64,000 nucleotides of DNA from Rhynchopus sp. YZ270_cl-10 (taxonomy: Eukaryota; Euglenozoa; Diplonemea; Diplonemida; Diplonemidae), in contig OZ037850.1 of NCBI GenBank assembly GCA_964035575.1, positions 186,001 to 250,000 on the forward strand. Direction: 5' to 3'. The translations under genes and the position numbers were made by a program. Under the pieces are notes generated by a model, which was given only the letters and a program-made list of their open reading frames with translations, did no database searches and was not told where the DNA came from. Positions 43,464-52,993 of the stretch are shown here, piece by piece. How positions within the stretch are numbered: the stretch's first letter is position 1; every line of letters starts with the position of its first letter.

Positions 43464-46331
43464 CTACACCCGCAATGAGGTGGGTTCCACCGGCTGCTGC
43501 TGATCATCAAGGTTCATCGACATCTCGTTATCGAAGAACTCGTTCAGATGCAGTCTGCCGCTCTGCATCTTCATGTGTGCCACAGCAGCACCCGCCACAC
43601 ACATCGCCACAACACCACCAGCAATGCCCAGTGCCCAGTACGGGAAACCTGCACCTGTGTCGCTTCCGTCAGAATCAGAAGACGCAGCACCACCCTCACG
43701 CACAGGAGGTGTCTCTGTCTCAGGTGACGTGGTCTCTGGGATGCCTGGGTACGCAGTGCGTGGTGCTGTTGTTGTGGGTGCGTCTGTTGCAGGGGCGTCC
43801 GTTGCTGGTGCGTCTGTCGCAGCAATGCCTGGGAATGCAGTGCGTGGCGACATTGTCGCAGGTGCGTCTGTTGCTGGTGCGTCAGTCATCGGAGCGTCAG
43901 TTGCAACAATACCTGGGTACGCAGTGCGTGGTGCTGTCGTCGTGGGTGTACCAGTAGTAGAGGCATCCGTCGCAGGTGCCTCAGTCAAAGGAGCATCTGT
44001 TGCAGGTGCTGCCGTCGAAGGAGCAGATGTCGGTACTGACGTGGCAGGTGCGTCTGTTGCAGGAATGCCTGGGTGTGCTGTCGGTGGTGCACTCGTTGCG
44101 GGTGCGTCAGTCATGGGTGCTGTCGTCACAGGTGCTGTTGTTGCAGGTGCATCAGTGTCAGGAACTCCTGTTGCAGGTGCGTTTGTTGCAGGAATGCCTG
44201 GGTGTGCTGTGGGTGGTGCGCTTGTTGCAGGTGCGTCTGTTGCAGGTGCCTGAGTCAAAGGAGCAGTCGTGTCAGGTGCTCCAGTTGCAGGGGCACCTGT
44301 TTGAGGTGCCTGTGTCAGAGGTGCATCTGTCTTTGGTGCAGTTGTGGAGGGTGCTGCTGTGCTTGGTGCATCCGTCGCTGGTGCTGCAGTGGCAGGTGCA
44401 TCTGTCGTAGGTGCTGTCGTTGCAGGAGCGTTTGTTGCAGGTGCATCAGTGTCAGGCACTCCTGTCGCAGGTGCGTTTGTTGCATCAATACCAGGGTGTG
44501 CTGTCGGTGGTGCAGCTGTTGGTGGTGCGTCTGTTGCAGGTGCACTTGTCGGTGTTGACGTGGGTGTGACCGTGTCAGGTTCGTCTGTTGCAGGTGCGTC
44601 CGTCTTTGGCGAAGTTGTGTCAGGTGCAGTCGTGGAAGGAGCAACAGTTGGTGGAGCATTCGTTGCTGGTGCCGTAGTTGGTGCTGCCTGTGTGTCACAT
44701 TTGTCAATAGTCATGGACTGACGTCCACGGTTCGGTTCCGCTCCGTGGCTCACCCATGTCGATCCAACTTCGCCAGTTCCCATCGCGAACGCAATACCGA
44801 AGGCAGCACCAAACACAAGTGACTTCGTGCTGCTGACAGGGTCCACGTCGTAAATGTTACGCTGGAACGTGCACGTCAGTGACCCACCTGCTTCTGTCGA
44901 TGTGCCAGGAGTTGTCTCAGTGTTGTCCTGTGTTGTGGGTGCTCCAGAGACAGACACCTCAGCGAATCCTTGTGGGATCACGGAAGTCGAGCAGGCAACA
45001 ATGTTCAGGCCGTTCATAGTGTCAGGCGTAGCGTCATCAGCAAACCCAAGTGCCGCGAACTGTGGTGAGGAGCCAGAGTTCACAGTGAGAGTGAACTGCA
45101 CCTGGTCCTGTCCTGCGTCCTGTCCCACAACGTACGACATCTGAATGTTGCCAAGGTTCACGTTGTTACTTGCGCATGAGGCAACAAAACCAGAACCCTG
45201 CATGGAAGGTGTGTCAGTGTCTGGCGCAACTACAGCAGGAGCATCTGTGTCAGGGACAGTGGTTGCAGGTGCTTCTGTTGTTGGTGCGTCAGTTGCAGGA
45301 GCATCTGTCGTTCCTTGAGGGGCAGTCGTGGCAGGTGGGTCTGTGGGCCACACAACACCGTTCTCCTGAAGCTGGCGCCATGCAATCAGGAAGTACTTCT
45401 CAAAAAGTGGCAGGTCCACCTTGAACTCATTGCAGATGGCAGAAATACGATCGTCACGACGCATCTGGAAGTCAATGGGGAGCATGACAAAGCCAGGCTG
45501 CGGACCTCCACGGTACTGCACGTCAATCGAATCGTTCATTTCACGAGTCTCGTTTGCGAACCAAGGACCATCCATCAAGTTCGTGTAAAAGTCATTTCCC
45601 CACTCCAAGTTGGCAAGTGTCCAGTTGCCTTCCTGCCTGCTGATTTCCTGATGCATTGTTCCAAAGGTGTGTCCACCCATGAGTGCTGTGATTTTGTACA
45701 AGGCCTCTGAATCAGTGTCCAGTGTGAATCCCAACTCTGCAAACTTGGCAAAGAAGTACTCCTGTGTCTCTCTGTGTGGCGCTTCCTCTGCGTTGATGTT
45801 CTTCTGTGGCAGACGCATGTCGTCGTTAACACACTGAGTCGACATGTCTGAGTTTGCGAAGTCAGTCCTTCCAGGGCGGAAGTACAAAGGCGGTGTTCCC
45901 ATGTACTCCATGGCTGTGTTCCCTGCAAGCTGGTACAGGTCTGCGTACGACACGAAAGGGAACTTGCTCTTCACTGCCTCCAGTGGTCCCGTTGCCTTGT
46001 CAATTCCCTTGTTGTCGTGAAGGTCGGCCTCAGGTGCACCACGCGCACACCCTCCTGTGCTCCCACCCACAGGCAGTGCTGCTGGGTTGAACGTCGCACA
46101 GCTATGCCACGCAAGACGCACAAGGAGAGGACGGAAGCCAGGCTCCTGGCTCTCAATCACATCCACAATTGCCTGCACCACGGGAAGGTATTCCGCTTCG
46201 TATCCTGCTGCAAGGTCCTGTCCTGGCACCGTGATTGCTGCTGTGGGTGGCGGCGGTGCTGTGGGTGGTGCACGCTGAGCAGCGACAACTGCCATTGCAC
46301 ACGCTGCGATGAGGCATTTCATATTATGCAT
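43464..46331 (-). CDS. Membrane-anchored class I heme peroxidase with DOMON domain (APX-2)
   Basis: 955 residues from ATG at 46331, preceded by an ACACAG acceptor at 46346. Same order as APX-1: signal peptide, class I peroxidase (RLAWH, ALMGGHTFG, GNWT, LPID), DOMON-like domain, TDAPAT-rich mucin tract, one membrane helix and a short tail ending EPTSLRV. All catalytic residues are kept. It differs in the linker after the peroxidase (extra TDAPTTEAPATTVPDTDAP), has a shorter mucin tract, and the tail reads NEFFDNEMSMNLDDQQQ rather than TEFFDNEMSMCLDDQQ. The DOMON part is nearly identical to APX-1, the peroxidase part less so. Probably the same role as APX-1. Confidence 0.88.
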   Translation of the reverse strand: MHNMKCLIAACAMAVVAAQRAPPTAPPPPTAAITVPGQDLAAGYEAEYLPVVQAIVDVIESQEPGFRPLLVRLAWHSCATFNPAALPVGGSTGGCARGAPEADLHDNKGIDKATGPLEAVKSKFPFVSYADLYQLAGNTAMEYMGTPPLYFRPGRTDFANSDMSTQCVNDDMRLPQKNINAEEAPHRETQEYFFAKFAELGFTLDTDSEALYKITALMGGHTFGTMHQEISRQEGNWTLANLEWGNDFYTNLMDGPWFANETREMNDSIDVQYRGGPQPGFVMLPIDFQMRRDDRISAICNEFKVDLPLFEKYFLIAWRQLQENGVVWPTDPPATTAPQGTTDAPATDAPTTEAPATTVPDTDAPAVVAPDTDTPSMQGSGFVASCASNNVNLGNIQMSYVVGQDAGQDQVQFTLTVNSGSSPQFAALGFADDATPDTMNGLNIVACSTSVIPQGFAEVSVSGAPTTQDNTETTPGTSTEAGGSLTCTFQRNIYDVDPVSSTKSLVFGAAFGIAFAMGTGEVGSTWVSHGAEPNRGRQSMTIDKCDTQAAPTTAPATNAPPTVAPSTTAPDTTSPKTDAPATDEPDTVTPTSTPTSAPATDAPPTAAPPTAHPGIDATNAPATGVPDTDAPATNAPATTAPTTDAPATAAPATDAPSTAAPSTTAPKTDAPLTQAPQTGAPATGAPDTTAPLTQAPATDAPATSAPPTAHPGIPATNAPATGVPDTDAPATTAPVTTAPMTDAPATSAPPTAHPGIPATDAPATSVPTSAPSTAAPATDAPLTEAPATDASTTGTPTTTAPRTAYPGIVATDAPMTDAPATDAPATMSPRTAFPGIAATDAPATDAPATDAPTTTAPRTAYPGIPETTSPETETPPVREGGAASSDSDGSDTGAGFPYWALGIAGGVVAMCVAGAAVAHMKMQSGRLHLNEFFDNEMSMNLDDQQQPVEPTSLRV

Positions 46332-46347
46332 TTGGTATGTGGTATCT

Positions 46348-47834
46348 GTGTTGTGCGTGTTGTCCGTGCAAACTTGAGAGCGAGAACATTCAAGATTATT
46401 TCGTCGACAAAATGTGTCTCACGACGACACTGAAGAGGGTAATTGTAGTGCAAAAAGAAGACCTTTTTTTTTTAGATTTAAAACTAATAGAGGGGGCGTG
46501 GAAGGAGACGACACAACACAGAGAGAGAAAGTGGTTTAAGATGATTCTAAGCCTCTCATGCTTGGTCACCTCAAGAGACAAGGACTAGTTGCTTAGGGGG
46601 AGGGAGACTGAGGTCGGACGAACAGGAAAGCCCTACAAGGAGAGGGACCCCCTCCCTCCCTCCCCCCTCCACAGCACTCCAACCCTTTTTTTTTGGGATC
46701 GAGCACAATATGTGGTGTGGCGCATTCAGCAGACCCACCGAAAGCAAAACATAGGGAGAGCACGTAGGGTATGCATTATAATCATAGAAGCAAGCAAATA
46801 CTGGCTCAAAAAAAAATTATTTTTGAAACCAGAACACAGTTCCTATTAGTACATAGATGGGGGAACAGGAAAAAAAAGGAGGTTTTTTTCTCAAAAGATG
46901 AATCGATTTACAGGCAAAACATCTTTTTCTTAAAGACAACTCTATGGGGGTTGGGGAAAGGGAAGAGAATAGGGAAATGGAATAAGGGGGAGATATCTCA
47001 GGGAAGTCCGGCTTTGTGCCACTTCTTCTTTTTTTTCCCCCATTTTTTTTTTTTTTTTTTGGTAAGAAAGATTCAAAGCTCCGAGCATCATGCGAGAGAA
47101 ATGGGGAAAGTCTGCCATTCAAAGAAGCAGTGCTCCACTAAAATGAGTTTTTTTTTTTTTGTTGTCAACAATCACCTAAAGACCCGCTTGGGGAACCTAG
47201 GGTCTGTACTCAATGTTGGCCGAAGCCTTTTTTGCTAAATTGTTATAGTGTAGTTGCATCGGCTGTGTTGCCACAGTTGGTGCAATCTCCACTTTTACGC
47301 AGAAGGGTCTTTTTTGTGTGCCGCTGTTACACAGAAAAACAAAAAGAAACCCCAGCTCTAGGTGCACAATAGAAGAATAATTAATCACCAAATTTATTGG
47401 TGAAAAACTAACATTATTTTCACCACGCTCCACCGTAATTTTAGTGGGGGAGGGTGTGAAATAAAAGCGGCAGCGTCATGAATAAACAAAAAAAAAAGAA
47501 AAATTGAAGTTATTAATACAGGCACCTTCGACTGACTCACGTACGATGCCAGCCCTGGAGGAATGCACAAACTCAAAAAAGGCAGCTCTAAATGGGATTT
47601 TTTTTTTAATTCCTTTTCTGGTGTTGTTGTTTGAGGACCATTTTGTTGTTTTTTTTAGTTGTATTGTTAATAATGGCGTTCAAGACCGTCCTTCATCCAG
47701 AAGACACACATTATTTTATTGGAATAATTGAGGGTGGTGCTCGGCACTGTTTATGTGGAGTCCCCACACTACCGCTCAGATAACAAACAATGCCGATCCT
47801 GCGAGCAACAACAAAGAAAAGCTTTTTTTTTTTT
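46348..47834. other. Gap with R4 and R5 repeats
   Basis: No gene is seen. 46547-46565 is an R7 hairpin. 47234-47292 is an R4 copy. 47505-47555 is an R5 copy (TGAAGTTATTAATACAGGCA, then CACGTACGATGCCAGCC), next to an A run. The rest is A/T-rich. Confidence 0.5.
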
Positions 47835-49273
47835 GGGATAAGGACAGTCTGGCCCACTACGTTTGACTTTTGGACAGTATGGGCCCAACATGTTTCGATA
47901 AAGACAGTTCAGCCCCAAACGTTTGTAAAAAAGACAGTTCAGACCCAAAACGTTTGTAAAAAAGACAGTTCAGACCCAAAACGTTTACAAAAAAGACAGT
48001 TCAGACCCAAAACGTTTGCAAAAAAGACAGTTCAGACCCAGGCAGCGGTAGGGAGGGTTTGTGGTTTCTGGTGGGAGGGGTGTTCGTGGGGGTACCCCCC
48101 GCTGAATCTGGCACTGGGGTGCCCAGGCACCCAGATACGCAGGTACATACGTACACGCACCCCAATTGCCAGAGTCGACGCAACAAAAAAGTCCAAAAGA
48201 CTTTGTTGGTGGCCTTACTCATTTGGATCACAACAATTTTGGCCCAGGCATGCTCTTGAAGTATGACAATTTAGTGTGTATGGGGCAGGGTGTTGTTTTG
48301 TTCTGAATTCTCTTTGTTATAACATCTATCTAGCATCAAAATTGTGGAAAACTTTGCACCCCAAACACCCTCAACAACGCCCGCCAAAAGGCGCCCCTTG
48401 TTTCTGGGAGTTGGTTCTCATGTTTGATACACTGCACAGCAGGCATTCCTCTGAGTCCAACGCATGTTTGGCCTGTCTGCGGCGTTGTACTTCAGGTGCA
48501 CGAAGACAGGGTCTGGTGGTAAATTTTGCGTAGTACTGCGACGTGGTACTGCGTGGGTCTGGGAATATGGGTACCTGGGTACAGGATATTTGTTGTGGAA
48601 GACATCAACCACCATGCATTGAGGAGGGTAAGACAGTGGTCGCAGTTTCTACTTGATAGCATTACAGCATTTAACTTCTCCACGGGGGTCTTGGGCCGTT
48701 CACTCGGTTATACCTTGACTAGCGGAAGAGGCCTTTTTGGTCTCTAGAATATCCGGTCTTCCCAAACGGAGGCACACTTTGTGTGTTACTACGACCTGGC
48801 AATTTCCAGCAGTAGGTTAAGTAATCTTTCTTGTAAATTGTTGGATTATTATCTCCTCAGTGCATGAATGCCCCACGTGATTGGACACTTTTGTGTTTGT
48901 CATGTGGAGCTGTGGTTGCTCTTTCACGACTTTTTTCCTTGTACACCAGTGTACCGTGTACCTGGGTACCTGGTCACCTGGTCGCCTGGGTACGTACCGG
49001 TAAATGTGACCAAATAACAGGTGGTCTGACCAGGTATACCTGGTCAGACCTCTGACCAGCGCACGGTGATAGCCGTGCCCAAGACCCACTCAGGGGTGGC
49101 ATTTTTGGGCTCAGATGGGTGCAGCTGCCTGGGTCTGAACTGTCTTTTTTGCAAACGTTTTGGGTCTGAACTGTCTTTTTTACAAACGTTTGGGGCTGAA
49201 CTGTCTTTATCGAAACATGTTGGGCCCATACTGTCCAAAAGTCAAACGTAGTGGGCCAGACTGTCCTTATCCC
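47835..49273. mobile_element. Foldback-type DNA element with repeat-built inverted ends
   Basis: Terminal inverted repeats at 47835-48045 (211 bp) and 49125-49273 (149 bp) begin GGGATAAGGACAGTCTGG and end with its complement. Inside each end are tandem 31-bp units (AAAAAGACAGTTCAGACCCA then AAACGTTTGT). The left end has exactly two more units than the right, which accounts for the 62-bp difference. Both outer flanks are T runs, so a target duplication cannot be told apart. The 1.08-kb interior has no transposase frame, so it is non-autonomous. Tandem units inside inverted ends are typical of foldback elements. Confidence 0.75.
49023..49050. repeat. Perfect 28-bp palindrome
   Basis: GGTCTGACCAGGTA followed directly by its reverse complement, inside the foldback element near its right end. 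The preceding 80 bp repeat GTACC/GGTAC and CCTGGT many times. Confidence 0.6.
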
Positions 49274-49756
49274 TTTTTTTTTTTTTTTTTTTTTTTTTGA
49301 AAATTTTCGAACAAAAAAGAGACCTCAAAAGATGAAAAGAATGTACACACACACATCTTTACAAATTTCCTTTTTTGAAGAGAAAGTTAAACATCGAACA
49401 AAAACAACAAACTTTCACATGCCAATTCTGCCCCAAACAGAGAGGAAGAGAAAAAAAGACAAGGGAATAGGGGGGTAGGGAGTAGGAGGACAACAATTTG
49501 CAGTTTCAACAAGAGAGAACATTTTATTATTATTCGGCTGAACATACAACTGAAAAAAAAAGGGGGAAATGGGAGGGAAAGGGGCTCTGGATCAAAAAGA
49601 ATTGATTACGAACAAACCCGCAAGAATCTACACTGGTACAAACCACCCCCAATGGGGGTGGTACAAAAAAAACGAAAAACAACATTTTTTTCGCACAGCG
49701 AAATACAAAAAAAACAAAAGTTTACAAAAAAAAAAAAAAAAAACACACAAAAAAAA

Positions 49757-52072
49757 TCAGAGAGTTGAGGGATCAATCGGGCCCAATTTGTAGGTCCCCC
49801 CTACTGAGTTTGTGGACTGCAGTGCTGGAGACTGTGTCGGAGAGGGGCTCACTGTTGCTGACGCGGCTGGGACCGCTCCTAGGGCGTTCACCTTCTTGAG
49901 GATTTCTTGGGTGGAGGGGAGGAGGGTGCCGAGGCCACGGAATTCTGACACTGCACGGCGGGCAGGGCTTACTGTACGAGAGGTGGTGACACCACCCCAG
50001 ACTGCGCGCGGTTCATCCACTGTCTTGAGAAGGACCGGCGGGAGCACACCCAGGGGTGAGGTAGGCAACGTCCCTGCAACCACAGGACTGCCGTGTCTCG
50101 GACTTCCCCCAAGCTGCCCAAGACGTTCCAATGCTGCCGCTGCGTGAGGGCTCGTAGTAGCCCCAGGGTTTGCCACAACAGCACCCTTCCTGCTACGCTC
50201 TGCTGCCAACTCCCTTTTCAACAGCTCCGCCTCTCTCCTTGCGTCCTCCAACTCTGCTGCCATCCCTTTGTGTTGATCCGCCATGTTTGTCTTTTCTGGC
50301 GCACCCTGCATCTGGCTCTGTACATGCTGTGCCAACACATCCTGCATCGAAGCGAAGCTAGCATTTCCAGGCGGCGGCGCCCCTCCGGTCCCATTCATCG
50401 CGGTGTTCATCATGCTGTTCCCCTGACTCGGCAACTCCTCTCTGAGAACCTGTTGAAGTGCTTGAAGTTGAGACTGCTGCTGTTGGGAGTTCGTCTGTTG
50501 CGCAAATGGGGTGACCGAAATGAGCTGGGTCGGAGACACCTCGAAAATTCCTGGACGGGGTGCGAATTCGCAAAGAACGACGCCATTGCGGAATCCAACC
50601 ACTTTGCCACGTTTACCGCGGAGGTCGACCTGGCTGTTGGAAGCGGTACCATTGGCAGTACCGGTTGCTTCGACTGCTTCGCCGAGAGCGGGGTTGGTCG
50701 CAGGCGACACAGCCTTCACATTCGCATTCATCATATCCAATGTCAAGCCTCCACGCAGCAGGAATTCGACACAAATCTTTCCGTCATCCTTGAGCGACGT
50801 TACCCTTCCACGGAGGCCGTTGAATTCAGGGTTGGTGCCGAAGTTGCATGCCTCCACTTCCGCACCGATCTCAATACGCGGGCGGACCGAGGGGGTGGGA
50901 GGGAGAGACTCATTCCAGTCGGAGGGCATTTTGCCGGGGTGGCGTGGGGAGTCGGAGGGGAGGAAGAAGGAGGAGGTGTTTTCGCTGATGGATCCGAGCT
51001 CGTCGACGTCGTTGCCGGCAGGGGCGGCGGCACCGAGGAAGGCGTTGGTGTCGTCCTGCTGGGCGGTGTGGTGGTCGTGGAAGTCGTCATGATGCTCCTG
51101 GTGGTGGTGTGCACGCTGCTGCTGTTGCTGCTGCTGGGGGCTAGCAATGCCAATGCTTGCAGAAACAGCGTTCAACTGATCCTCGATGTCCTGACGGATG
51201 TCTTGGTGTGCCTGACGCAGACGTTCCTTCTGTGCCGCCAAAGCAAGCTCCTGCTCAATGAGTTGCTGCTGCTGTGCGTCAACAACCGGCTTCTTCTGAA
51301 GCTGCACCTCATGACTCAATTTGTGGTCGGCAATCTGGCCCATAAGGTTGCGCACCCTCTGGCTTGCGTTTGCAGCCTCTTCAAGCAGTTTCTTCTCTAC
51401 CTCCTGTTCTGCAGCGAGCGCAGCTTCGGCACCACGGAGCACAGCGCTTTCGCGTGCAAGCACTTCTTCGTCGCTCTTCTTTTGGAAGATGGAGTCGATG
51501 ACGGAGGGGAAGCGCATTGCGAAGCGTTCGAACTCTGCTCTGGTGACGACACCGTCTTGGTCGGCATCGGCAACGAGGAAGAGGTCTTGGACCTGCCCGG
51601 GGGTGAAACGCAGGGGGAGAAGCTTGAAGACGGAGACCATCTCGTCCAGGGTGATGACACCGTCCTGCTTGGTGTCGAGCGTGGCGAAGGCGAGATCCTC
51701 GTTTGACTGCGCGTCAAGCTGTTGCGGCGTCTGCTTTGGTTGCACCGCAGCGAGCTGTGGTGTCTGCTGTTCCTGCACATCCTGCGCAACCACACCCTGA
51801 ATAGCATAGAGCTGGCATCCGTCAGTCAGCTGCGTCACATCCTCTACGTCCTTCCACTGCGTAGACACCTGGTCATAAATCTGCAGACTCGAAATGCTAA
51901 ACGCCGGCCCCACATGCCCCTGCGGCTTGCGTGACTCCGCCTCATCCTGATAAAACCTCGTTGCCTCAGCGACAATCTCAAACAGCATCGTCGGAGGAGG
52001 CTTGAAAAGGAACATCGCGTTGTGCTTCGACCCAAACAGATCGCATGCGACACGAACCTTAAAAGTTGCCAT
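49757..52072 (-). CDS. BILBO1-domain, EF-hand, coiled-coil protein with SH3-like repeats
   Basis: 771 residues from ATG at 52072; the pyrimidine-rich upstream region (CCTTTTCCCC...CAAAG) fits an acceptor, and the longer upstream frame has no ATG support. Residues 1-100 (MATFKVRVACDLFGSKH ... LQIYDQVSTQWKDVEDVTQL) resemble the BILBO1 N-terminal domain in the gene at 10856. Two good EF-hands follow (DTKQDGVITLDE and DADQDGVVTRAE), then a helical Glu/Gln-rich segment with a His/Gln tract. About residues 410-545 hold two small beta-rich repeats (GAEVEACNF...GLRGRVTSL and LRGKRGKVVGF) of SH3 or KOW type. The end is Ser/Pro-rich. Probably a calcium-responsive cytoskeletal protein of the flagellar base, by analogy only. 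No intron, unlike its paralogue. Confidence 0.75.
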   Translation of the reverse strand: MATFKVRVACDLFGSKHNAMFLFKPPPTMLFEIVAEATRFYQDEAESRKPQGHVGPAFSISSLQIYDQVSTQWKDVEDVTQLTDGCQLYAIQGVVAQDVQEQQTPQLAAVQPKQTPQQLDAQSNEDLAFATLDTKQDGVITLDEMVSVFKLLPLRFTPGQVQDLFLVADADQDGVVTRAEFERFAMRFPSVIDSIFQKKSDEEVLARESAVLRGAEAALAAEQEVEKKLLEEAANASQRVRNLMGQIADHKLSHEVQLQKKPVVDAQQQQLIEQELALAAQKERLRQAHQDIRQDIEDQLNAVSASIGIASPQQQQQQQRAHHHQEHHDDFHDHHTAQQDDTNAFLGAAAPAGNDVDELGSISENTSSFFLPSDSPRHPGKMPSDWNESLPPTPSVRPRIEIGAEVEACNFGTNPEFNGLRGRVTSLKDDGKICVEFLLRGGLTLDMMNANVKAVSPATNPALGEAVEATGTANGTASNSQVDLRGKRGKVVGFRNGVVLCEFAPRPGIFEVSPTQLISVTPFAQQTNSQQQQSQLQALQQVLREELPSQGNSMMNTAMNGTGGAPPPGNASFASMQDVLAQHVQSQMQGAPEKTNMADQHKGMAAELEDARREAELLKRELAAERSRKGAVVANPGATTSPHAAAALERLGQLGGSPRHGSPVVAGTLPTSPLGVLPPVLLKTVDEPRAVWGGVTTSRTVSPARRAVSEFRGLGTLLPSTQEILKKVNALGAVPAASATVSPSPTQSPALQSTNSVGGTYKLGPIDPSTL

Positions 52073-52993
52073 TTTCTTTTGTGTGTCTTTTTTCTTATGT
52101 CTTTGACAGTATTGTATAGAAGGGAAGGGGAAAAGGTGACAAAAAATTGGTTGGTTATCTGCATTGCTTTGGATTTTGCTTTTCGCAGAAAAACGCAAGT
52201 GGCATTGTACAAGATGTATGAAGGAAAGATTGATGTCAGGCAGTATGTTTTCAAAACCTGGTCAAGCGGAATATGACGATGGAACAATAATGGAAGGGAG
52301 GGGGGTATTCTATGAATCGCTTCTGTTTTATTTTACTCTTCTTCTTCTTCTTTTTGTGTGGTTGTGGGGTTTTTTGTGTGACTTCTCAACTACATTCTCG
52401 TTGAGATTTTAAAATCTCTCCGAGGGAAACCCCCTTCCTTCCTCTTTTGAACTTCATTTGCACTCGATCACGCACCACAGTAACTTCATGATGAACACTT
52501 TGGTCATTTTTTTCTTCAAATGACTTTTGAGCCGCGATCCGGATTTTGTTGTCGCATTGTAGTGGAGGAAATGCGTTGACTGCCCTAATGTGTAAACACT
52601 GAGGGGTTTTTGGTATAAACTACTAATGGTTGAGGGGAAAAAAAATGAAAGGTAGAAATGAATGAGTATCACATACACACACCAAAAGGGGGCCCTTTAA
52701 AGGGGGAGGGTATATGTACATTGGGGAGGATGGGAATGACAAAGTCTGTTTACTATTGTAACAAAACATTATGGTGTGGCTGACGTACCCCAAAATAGCA
52801 CTGTACCGCACTGTATCGCACCCCCTTTACAGCCACACCAAGCATCAAAGGTGTAATGTCCCCTCCTTTTATGGATAGGAATGAGCAAAAGAGAAGTTCG
52901 TTAAGACAAAGCTAAGCCTCTATCTTGCTTGTGGTGTAAGGAAGATTGGCTTTTGACAAAAGAGCCACTGTGTAATGTCCACCATATTGCGTG
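52073..52993. other. Gap without a supported gene
   Basis: AT-rich with CTT repeats near 52335. A 30-bp stretch near 52785 (CCCCAAAATAGCACTG) resembles 37504 and 42681 (CCCCAAAACTGCACTC), in the hydrophobic frames of the 5-kb duplication. Otherwise nothing recognisable. Confidence 0.5.

Larger units (their letters stand above)
41569..46347. repeat. 5-kb tandem duplication, unit 2
   Basis: Partner of 36511-41481. It is about 190 bp shorter overall, mainly from fewer mucin repeats in the peroxidase gene, but has about 100 extra bp near 42140-42240. The boundaries are the two TTTTCAG/ACACAG acceptor sites upstream of the peroxidase starts and the GTGGAAAATGGTATGTG stretch at the other end. Confidence 0.85.

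Noticed and set aside
50093-51706. 537-codon plus-strand frame
   Set aside because: Antisense shadow of the second BILBO1-domain gene, low-complexity Leu/Val translation.
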